Shown here piece after piece: positions 57,645-64,000 of a stretch of 64,000 bases of DNA; position 1 is the stretch's first letter, and the number at the start of each line of letters is the position of its first letter. A model generated the notes under the pieces. It was not told the DNA's origin, ran no database searches, and worked only from the letters and a program-made list of their open reading frames with translations. Source of the DNA: Methylophilaceae bacterium. GTDB lineage: Bacteria > Pseudomonadota > Gammaproteobacteria > Burkholderiales > Methylophilaceae. Location: contig JAFMCB010000003.1 in assembly GCA_017858095.1 (NCBI GenBank), positions 1 to 64,000 on the forward strand, in the 5' to 3' direction. Position numbers and translations under genes: made by a program.

Positions 57645-58814
57645 ATGTATGAATCACTTAATATTGAATTAGAACAATTAAAAGAAAATAATCTATATAG
57701 AGAATTAAAAAAAATTGACCGAAGAGATGGGGCAAGAATAAAAGTAAATAATCAATGGTTAATTGATTTTTCTTCAAATGATTACCTAGGATTGACACAA
57801 AATAAATTAATTAGCCACTCCATTGCCCAAGGGTTAGATCAATATGGCAATGGTGCAGGAGCCTCACATTTAATTTCTGGTCATTATTCCGTACATGATG
57901 AGTTAGAAAATTTATCCGCAAAAAATACAAAGATGGAAAAGAGTTTATTTTTTGCATCAGGTTATATAGCAAATTTATCATTCATGACTTCTGTCATAAA
58001 GAAAGAGCATTATGTCTTTATGGACAGATTGAATCATGCTTCTTTAAATCAAGGTGTTTTTTTTAGCCAGGCAAAATTTTCACGTTTTAATCACTTGGAT
58101 TATGATCATTTGGAACTTTTATTAAGTAAGAAAAAGCAATTAACAAAATGGATTATAACGGATGGTGTATTTAGCATGGACGGGGATATAGCTAATATTC
58201 CTAAATTAGTTCAACTTTGTCAAAAATATAATGCCTATCTTTATATTGATGATGCGCATGGCTATGGTGTTTTAGGAAAAACGGGGCAAGGAATATTAGA
58301 GTTTTTTTCTGATAAAAAAATGATAAATACAAAAGACTTAAAAAGAATTATTTATTTAAATACGTTAGGAAAATCAGCAGGGGTTTCAGGGGCGTTAATG
58401 AATGCAAAAAAAGAAATTATTGATTATATGACCCAAAAAGCAAAACCATATATATATTCCACAGCAACCAGCCCAGCTCTAGCACAAGGAATCATTACCT
58501 CAATGCAATTAGTAAAAGAAAGCCATCAATTACGTCAGAATCTAGCATTATTAATTCATTTATTTCGTACAACACTAAAAATTAAAGACCAATTATTGGA
58601 ATCAATAACTCCAATACAACCTATTGTGTTGAATTCAGAAAAAAAGGCATTATTTGCATCATTAGAGTTGAAAAAAGCCGGTTTCTTTGTTCCGGCAATA
58701 AGGCCACCAACAGTTGAAAAAAATTCATCGCGACTCAGGGTTTCGATATCAGCTAATCATACGCAAGATAATATCAAGGCATTGGTAACCATATTGAATC
58801 AAGTTTTAGCATAA
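57645..58814 (+). CDS. bioF: 8-amino-7-oxononanoate synthase BioF
   Basis: BioF condenses pimeloyl-ACP with alanine using PLP. Visible landmarks are IDFSSNDYLGLTQN, GAGASHLISGHYSVHDELE, DDAHGYGVLGKTGQG and the PLP-lysine in LNTLGKSAGVSG (about residue 246). At 389 residues it is typical. It ends directly at the bioH start. Confidence 0.95.
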   Translation: MYESLNIELEQLKENNLYRELKKIDRRDGARIKVNNQWLIDFSSNDYLGLTQNKLISHSIAQGLDQYGNGAGASHLISGHYSVHDELENLSAKNTKMEKSLFFASGYIANLSFMTSVIKKEHYVFMDRLNHASLNQGVFFSQAKFSRFNHLDYDHLELLLSKKKQLTKWIITDGVFSMDGDIANIPKLVQLCQKYNAYLYIDDAHGYGVLGKTGQGILEFFSDKKMINTKDLKRIIYLNTLGKSAGVSGALMNAKKEIIDYMTQKAKPYIYSTATSPALAQGIITSMQLVKESHQLRQNLALLIHLFRTTLKIKDQLLESITPIQPIVLNSEKKALFASLELKKAGFFVPAIRPPTVEKNSSRLRVSISANHTQDNIKALVTILNQVLA

Positions 58815-59582
58815 ATGAAAACTGAAGTCTTTGGAAAAGGAAAGCCGCTTGTATTGATTCATGGTTGGGGTATGTCATCGAGAGTATGGATGGATATAGC
58901 TGAAAGATTATCTGGAAAAAATAAAATATATTTAATCGATTTGCCAGGTATGGGGTGCAGTAAGATGATTTACCCGTATTCAATTGCAAAAATCCTAGAA
59001 GAAATTAACGCAATAGCAGAAGAGCAAATTTCAATTATGGGGTGGTCGTTGGGTGGACAGCTTGCTATTGAGTATCAAAATAAATATAGAAAAAAAGTTA
59101 AGCAGCTAATTTTAGTTTCAACAACCCCATGTTTTGTTAATAATAATAATTGGAATTATGGTGTGGAGAGGAAAGTTTTTGATAATTTTTCATCAAGTGT
59201 TTTATATGATTGGCATAGCGCTATGAGAAAATTTTTTAACTTACAACTCATCGGGGCAAAGGATAGAAAAAATATTTTGGCAAAATTAGAAAATTATTTT
59301 TTAAATAAAAAAAGCCCTTCAATTGAAGCATTAGGAAAAGGGTTAAGGTTTCTCATTGATAATGATTATAGAGATAAATTAAAGAGAATTAAAATACCAG
59401 TATTAATTCTTTCAGGAAATAAAGATAAATTAATCCCTCTAAAAGCTTCAGAATTTCTTAATGAGAATATACTTAATTCACGTTTAAAAATAATAGATGG
59501 CGCTACACATATTCCATTCATGAGTCATCAAGAAATATTTATTCAACATGTCTCTGAGTTTATGAAAATTAATGATAAATAA
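58815..59582 (+). CDS. bioH: Pimeloyl-ACP methyl ester esterase BioH
   Basis: BioH removes the methyl cap from pimeloyl-ACP. The alpha/beta hydrolase shows the oxyanion segment LIHGWGMSSRVW (about residues 13-24), the nucleophile Ser in MGWSLGGQLA (about 78), Asp in LSGNKDKLIP and His in GATHIPFMS. At 255 residues it is normal. It overlaps bioC by 11 bp, in the same pathway step order. Confidence 0.93.
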   Translation: MKTEVFGKGKPLVLIHGWGMSSRVWMDIAERLSGKNKIYLIDLPGMGCSKMIYPYSIAKILEEINAIAEEQISIMGWSLGGQLAIEYQNKYRKKVKQLILVSTTPCFVNNNNWNYGVERKVFDNFSSSVLYDWHSAMRKFFNLQLIGAKDRKNILAKLENYFLNKKSPSIEALGKGLRFLIDNDYRDKLKRIKIPVLILSGNKDKLIPLKASEFLNENILNSRLKIIDGATHIPFMSHQEIFIQHVSEFMKINDK

Positions 59583-60414
59583 AAATTTAAAGAGAAAAAT
59601 TTTTGATCGTGCAGCAAGTACCTATGATGCTCATGCTGTATTACAAAACCAAATTATTGATAATTTATTTGAGCGATTAGATTTAATAAAAATAAAGCCA
59701 TCGTTTGCTTTAGAACTTGGCTGTGGCACAGGACGAACAACCCCACTATTGCAGAAAAAATTTAATAATTTAAATTTGTTTAATTATGATATTTCGGAAG
59801 GAATGCTAGAGTTTGCAAAAAGTAAAAATTCATTGGGCCTATTTTCGCTGATAAGTAGTAAGAAAAATTATTATATATGCGGAGACATTGATTATCTTCC
59901 ATTCAAAGAGGAGGTATTTGATTTAATCTGGAGCAGCAGTACATTGCAATGGAGTAATAATTTTGATAAATCTTTAAGTCAAGTTTTGAATCTTTTGAAA
60001 CCGGGGGGGTTATTTATTTTTAGTACTTACGGCCCTAATACATTAATGGAATTAGGATCTATTACAGAGGAAATATTTCAGCGATCAACGTTAAATTATT
60101 TTTATGATGTACACGACATTGGGGATTTATTAATAAATTTAGGCTTTAAAGATCCAGTATTGGATGTAGAAAATTTTACCTTAACGTATGAAGATCCTAA
60201 AAATCTATTGATCGATTTAAAAAAAATTGGTGCGACCTCAGGCCCAGAAATAAAAGATTCGATTTTTTTGGGAAAATCATTTATACAACAATACAAAGAG
60301 GGCTATGAAAAATTTAAAGAAAATAATCTTTACCCCGCAACTTACGAGGTAATTTATGGGCATGCATGGAAAAGTATTATGACTGAGGGGCAGCACCCAA
60401 TTAAATTTAAATAA
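59572..60414 (+). CDS. bioC: Malonyl-ACP O-methyltransferase BioC
   Basis: BioC methylates malonyl-ACP to start pimelate assembly on the fatty acid pathway. The start KRKIFDRAASTYDAHAVLQ and the SAM motif ALELGCGTGRTTPLL (about residues 46-60) are typical, as is SSSTLQWSNNFDKSLSQV. At 280 residues it is slightly long. It overlaps bioH and is followed after 8 bp by bioD. Confidence 0.93.
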   Translation: MINKNLKRKIFDRAASTYDAHAVLQNQIIDNLFERLDLIKIKPSFALELGCGTGRTTPLLQKKFNNLNLFNYDISEGMLEFAKSKNSLGLFSLISSKKNYYICGDIDYLPFKEEVFDLIWSSSTLQWSNNFDKSLSQVLNLLKPGGLFIFSTYGPNTLMELGSITEEIFQRSTLNYFYDVHDIGDLLINLGFKDPVLDVENFTLTYEDPKNLLIDLKKIGATSGPEIKDSIFLGKSFIQQYKEGYEKFKENNLYPATYEVIYGHAWKSIMTEGQHPIKFK

Positions 60415-60422
60415 TAAATATT

Positions 60423-61100
60423 ATGAGCTTTCAATTTTTCATTACAGGTACTGATACAAACATTGGTAAAACTTATGTGTGCTGTGCTTTATTAGATTAC
60501 TTTTCCAATTTAAACTATAAAATAATTGGCGCTAAACCAATCTCAGCAGGCAATGATCTCTTAGATCATATTTATGTAAATCAAGATGTTTATCAAATTA
60601 AAAAATCATCAAATGTGGAAGTTAATTACAGCGAAATTAATTATTACGCTTTTGATCAACCTATTGCGCCGCATATTGCTGCAAAAAAAAATAATATAAC
60701 GATTGATTTTGAAAATATAAAAAATAATTTATCAAAGCTGGAAAAAAAAGCAGACATTATTCTAATTGAAGGAGCAGGGGGCTACCATGTTCCTCTTGAT
60801 AATAAGCGAACCATAGCTGACTTAATTACTTATCTGAATATTCCTATTATTTTTGTCGCAGGGATTAAATTAGGATGTTTAAACCATACAATATTAAGCA
60901 TTGAAGCAATTAAAAGAAGAAAGCAAAAAATATTTGGTTGGGTAGCCAATATTGTTGAGCATGACATGGCACACGTTAATGAGAATATTGAGTATTTGAA
61001 TAAGATATTTGATGCTCCATGCTTAGCAATCCTTCCATACGCTGAAAATAGCAATAATGATAAAATAAAAAATTACTTTTCTTGCCCCTCTCTTAAGTAA
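60423..61100 (+). CDS. bioD: Dethiobiotin synthetase BioD
   Basis: BioD closes the ureido ring of dethiobiotin using ATP and CO2. The P-loop reads FITGTDTNIGKTYVCCAL (about residues 5-22), with AKPISAGN and EGAGGYHVPL (about 119). At 225 residues it is normal. It ends the operon and overlaps the convergent nadD by 28 bp. bioA, needed between BioF and BioD, is not in the window. Confidence 0.95.
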   Translation: MSFQFFITGTDTNIGKTYVCCALLDYFSNLNYKIIGAKPISAGNDLLDHIYVNQDVYQIKKSSNVEVNYSEINYYAFDQPIAPHIAAKKNNITIDFENIKNNLSKLEKKADIILIEGAGGYHVPLDNKRTIADLITYLNIPIIFVAGIKLGCLNHTILSIEAIKRRKQKIFGWVANIVEHDMAHVNENIEYLNKIFDAPCLAILPYAENSNNDKIKNYFSCPSLK

Positions 61101-61738
61101 AGTTTGTGATTTTTTATATAATTAATGACTTTGCTAGTTGTCAATTCTTTGATATTTTTACCTTCACCAATTTCTTTTCTAATCTCTTGCGAAGAAATAT
61201 TTATGGGCTTCAAATTAAGGAAAAAAATATAACCATTAAGTTTTGATTCTAATTGCTCTGTATTTTTTACAATATATTGATCAATAAATATCTTCAATTT
61301 GTTGCTCATTTTTTTTTGATATACACCATTTTTATTTCGATTAATAATTATAAGGTGACAGTACTTCATTATTTCTTCATAGTTATGCCAATATTCAAAC
61401 TCATTAAATGCATCTTCACCAAGAATTAGAAATAAACGATTATTATTTTTTGACTTAAGATACTTTAAAGTATCAATGCTATAAGAAAGCTTATTTTTTT
61501 CTGCAGACTCAATTTCAAAATCATTAATTTCAAATTTTTTTGATGGGAAAGCTTTTTTTAGCATCTCGAGCCGATGTTTTGAGGCAGTAAGATTTTTATT
61601 AAATACCGACTTCCCCGTAGGCATAATGATTACTTTTTTAAGGTTAAATTTTTCAAGGCATTCATTTGCTATCTGGATGTGCCCATAGTGGACTGGATCA
61701 AAAGCACCACCAAAAAGACCAATATTAATTATCGCCAT
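61073..61738 (-). CDS. nadD: Nicotinate-nucleotide adenylyltransferase NadD
   Basis: NadD makes nicotinic acid adenine dinucleotide on the way to NAD. The nucleotidyltransferase motif GLFGGAFDPVHYGHIQIA (about residues 7-24) and the C-terminal ISSQEIRKEIGEG (about 182-194, ISSTxIR-like) are present. At 221 residues it is normal. It lies 3 nt after proA in a holA-proA-nadD run that is common in Methylophilaceae-like genomes (from memory; not checked). Confidence 0.95.
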   Translation of the reverse strand: MAIINIGLFGGAFDPVHYGHIQIANECLEKFNLKKVIIMPTGKSVFNKNLTASKHRLEMLKKAFPSKKFEINDFEIESAEKNKLSYSIDTLKYLKSKNNNRLFLILGEDAFNEFEYWHNYEEIMKYCHLIIINRNKNGVYQKKMSNKLKIFIDQYIVKNTEQLESKLNGYIFFLNLKPINISSQEIRKEIGEGKNIKELTTSKVINYIKNHKLYLREGQEK

Positions 61739-61741
61739 GGG

Positions 61742-62998
61742 TTATTTTCGAATTTGGCCATTACCTATAACAATATATTTCTCAGATGTAAGCCCTTCTA
61801 AGCCTACTGGACCGCGGGCATGAAATTTATCCGTTGATATACCGATTTCAGCACCCAAGCCATACTCAAAACCATCAGCAAAACGCGTTGAAGCATTAAC
61901 CATGACACTTGAGGAATCAATTTCACGTAGAAATCGCATGGAATTTTCATAATTATTAGTAATAATGGCTTCGGTATGAGCTGAGGAATAATAATTAATA
62001 TGATTGATAGCTTCATCGAGAGAAGTTACCACTTTACAAGAAAGAATAGGACCAAGGTACTCTTCATAAAAATCATCTTCTGAGGCTATTGTTGCATCCT
62101 TTACAATTTTTAATGTTTCCTGACAGCCTCTTAGTTCAACTTTTTTCTTTTTAAGAACGTCATGTAATTTTTTAAGGAAATTATCCGCAATAGTGTTATG
62201 TACCACGAGAGATTCTAGTGTATTACAAGTTCCGAAGCGCTGTGTCTTTGCGTTATCAACAATCTCTATTGCTTTATTTAGATCGGCTTCTGCATCAACA
62301 TATATATGACAGTTTCCATCAAGATGTTTGATCACTGGGATTGTGGCTTCATCTGAAATCCTTTTTATTAATTCTTTACCCCCTCTTGGAATAATGACAT
62401 CTACATAATCGCGCATTGTAATTAATTCACCAACAGCAGCACGGTCAGTGTTGTCTATAATTTGAACTGCATGTTCAGACAAATCGACTGTGATTAAGGC
62501 TTGTTTAATCAATGTTGCTAAAAAATTATTGGAATTGATTGATTCAGATCCACCTCGTAATATAATTGCATTTCCAGATTTGATTGCGAGACCTGCAGCG
62601 TCAATAGTCACATTGGGTCTTGACTCATAAATCATTCCGATTACTCCAAGTGGTACTCGCATTTTTCCGACCTGAATGCCGGAAGGCCTAGGCTTAAGGC
62701 TTGAAATGCTCCCAATAGGATCTTCAAGGTTTGCAATTTGTATTAAGCCCTCTGTCATTGCTAAAATATTTTTTTTATTGAGTGTGAGTCGATCTATAAA
62801 TGCATTATCTAGACTATTTTTTTTTGCCTCATTAAGGTCTAAAAGATTGGCTTTGACAATATCTTCAGTATGTTTCACAAGCAATTCTGACAGACGATAT
62901 AGGAACCTATTTTTTTTATCCGTTGAAGCTGCAGTTAATTGATTACTGGCTTTTTTAGCGTTCTTGCCCAAATCATTCATATAGCTTTTAATATTCAT
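61742..62998 (-). CDS. proA: Glutamate-5-semialdehyde dehydrogenase (gamma-glutamyl phosphate reductase)
   Basis: ProA reduces glutamyl 5-phosphate in proline synthesis, following ProB encoded at 40.6 kb. The aldehyde dehydrogenase fold shows [20 protein letters not shown] (about 119-138), [10 protein letters not shown] and the catalytic Cys in [11 protein letters not shown] (about 260). The end [13 protein letters not shown] is conserved. The start overlaps holA by 11 bp, so it is coupled. Confidence 0.96.
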   Translation of the reverse strand: MNIKSYMNDLGKNAKKASNQLTAASTDKKNRFLYRLSELLVKHTEDIVKANLLDLNEAKKNSLDNAFIDRLTLNKKNILAMTEGLIQIANLEDPIGSISSLKPRPSGIQVGKMRVPLGVIGMIYESRPNVTIDAAGLAIKSGNAIILRGGSESINSNNFLATLIKQALITVDLSEHAVQIIDNTDRAAVGELITMRDYVDVIIPRGGKELIKRISDEATIPVIKHLDGNCHIYVDAEADLNKAIEIVDNAKTQRFGTCNTLESLVVHNTIADNFLKKLHDVLKKKKVELRGCQETLKIVKDATIASEDDFYEEYLGPILSCKVVTSLDEAINHINYYSSAHTEAIITNNYENSMRFLREIDSSSVMVNASTRFADGFEYGLGAEIGISTDKFHARGPVGLEGLTSEKYIVIGNGQIRK

Positions 62999-64000
62999 AT
63001 TTTCCAGCCTTTTTTCGGTATATGATTCGACACAATCCTAAGATAAATTTTTCTAACTCATTCCATGCGTCACCAAATTTGATACCTTTTGATATTAGAT
63101 CAATTTCAGTAATTCTTAACAAACACGCTTCGATTTGCTTAACAGATAAATATTTATATAAATTTTTAGAATTCTCTTGGGATTGCCCATAAACTCGATA
63201 ATCCTCTAATTTTTTTGCGGAAATATCAACTGCATCCAGTTTCATTTTGATAATTGGTTTAAAAAACCATGATAATAATCCATTTAACATAATTGGATCA
63301 TAGTTATCTTCTCTTAACGAACCGAGTATTTTTTTTGTTTCCTTTATTTTTCCCGCAATACATTGATCTAACAGAACAAACCCATCATATTTTGCATTGC
63401 CTGATATCATTTCAGCAATCTCTTTTAAACCAATTTTTTCCCCCCCATAAATTAAGTTTAATCTTTTTAGTTCATTTTCTGCAAAAGTAAAGTTGCCATC
63501 AATTAGGGTGATAAACAAATCAAGTGCCTTGCTGTCAAAACTAATGTTATGCAATTTGGCTCTTGCTTGAATGGCATTTTTAAATTGATAGGGCGCTGGT
63601 TGTAATGCAAAGACGTCATATGACAAATCTCTTATTTCATTGTAAAACTTAGAATTTTTGAAGGCTTTTATATCATCTTTATCATAATGAAACAGAATGA
63701 TGTCGTCATTTGTATTTTTTGTTAATTCGATAATTAGATCTTTTGCTTCCCTTGCGTAATTTAGGTTTGATGTAGAAAAGATATAAATTGATTTATGAGA
63801 AAATAGTGAAGTATTTTGTGTGTCAGATTTAATGTGAGTATAGTCTGTATTTTTTTCTAATTTAAATTTTTTAATTTCGACTTCTTGCAATTTTCTTTGT
63901 AAATGAATTTGATTATAAATATCGTTCACAATTACTGCCTCTTGGCCCACGAGGGTTAGGAGCTTTTTATTTTTATTGTTTAGCTCTTCAATGATATTCA
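62988..64000 (-). CDS. holA: DNA polymerase III delta subunit HolA, 5' end cut by window
   Basis: Delta opens the beta clamp within the clamp loader. The frame stays open upstream of a GTG at 63950 to the window edge, reading [20 protein letters not shown], then [15 protein letters not shown]. This matches the family start in which a Leu-rich strand and G-x-E precede the first helix, so the true start lies beyond 64000. Later [11 protein letters not shown] and [25 protein letters not shown] segments fit delta, read in parts. About 337 residues are visible. Confidence 0.92.
   Translation of the reverse strand, partial: NIIEELNNKNKKLLTLVGQEAVIVNDIYNQIHLQRKLQEVEIKKFKLEKNTDYTHIKSDTQNTSLFSHKSIYIFSTSNLNYAREAKDLIIELTKNTNDDIILFHYDKDDIKAFKNSKFYNEIRDLSYDVFALQPAPYQFKNAIQARAKLHNISFDSKALDLFITLIDGNFTFAENELKRLNLIYGGEKIGLKEIAEMISGNAKYDGFVLLDQCIAGKIKETKKILGSLREDNYDPIMLNGLLSWFFKPIIKMKLDAVDISAKKLEDYRVYGQSQENSKNLYKYLSVKQIEACLLRITEIDLISKGIKFGDAWNELEKFILGLCRIIYRKKAGKYEY

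Overview
The window is a dense, AT-rich stretch (by eye roughly one third G+C, not counted) of a chromosome from a Gram-negative, aerobic proteobacterium. Gene content and order point to a betaproteobacterium, most likely a streamlined Methylophilales (OM43-like) methylotroph. The clues are the DUF2244-coxB(cyt c)-coxA-small Cox protein-cox11-coxC-DUF2909-surf1-ctaA-ctaB cluster, a DUF3683-type fused FAD/Fe-S oxidoreductase, Obg-proB adjacency, and very short or overlapping gene junctions. The placement is inference; a 16S or marker-protein search would settle it. I see no prophage, insertion sequence, CRISPR array, toxin-antitoxin pair or other accessory island. This is core genome.

Layout: 1-9.2 kb holds coq7, ctpA, a SelW-like protein, a DinG-type helicase, tsaB-rimI-holD(candidate)-proS, a secreted unknown protein and queA. 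A tRNA-Leu(CAA) follows at 9.2 kb. 9.3-18.7 kb is the caa3-type cytochrome oxidase locus with its assembly factors, heme A synthesis genes, a TlpA-like thioredoxin and a cytochrome c5-type protein. 18.7-27.5 kb holds apaH, a PfkB sugar kinase, hemJ, the 1282-residue FAD/Fe-S oxidoreductase, and phoB-phoR with a coupled lipoprotein. 27.5-31.9 kb starts with three exact 11-bp-spaced Pho-box-like repeats between phoB and an OFA-family transporter, then ribH-nusB and, on the other strand, two cyclophilins and lpxH. 32-38.8 kb holds cysS-argJ-Nudix/ThiE fusion, a copper chaperone, yacG, zapD, coaE, an orphan gene and ispB. 38.9-46 kb holds rplU-rpmA-obgE-proB-purE-purK, rpsT, murJ and ribF. 46-56.5 kb holds ileS-lspA-suoX-like-yjbQ, envC, gpmI, rhodanese-grxC-secB-SH3-gpsA and trmL. 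56.6-61.1 kb is a complete bioBFHCD operon. 61.1-64 kb holds nadD-proA-holA, the last cut by the window end.

How it works together: the respiratory block encodes a copper/heme oxidase plus copper insertion (Cox11, PCuAC, an SCO-like protein), heme steps (HemJ, CtaA, CtaB), quinone synthesis (IspB, Coq7) and a soluble or tethered cytochrome. The Pho block suggests phosphate-controlled PhoBR autoregulation. Much of the rest is translation and its quality control, envelope biogenesis (LpxH, MurJ, LspA, EnvC) and cofactor synthesis (biotin, riboflavin, CoA, NAD).

Most notable observations: a prolyl-tRNA synthetase that has cleanly lost its editing (INS) domain; an lpxH gene with no ATG/GTG/TTG start, apparently starting at CTG in a CTGA overlap; a perfect 22-nt palindrome in front of coxB; the triple Pho box; a SCO-like protein lacking the copper-ligand histidine; and a probable HolD (psi) subunit next to rimI. 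I did not find a clearly new multi-gene system.
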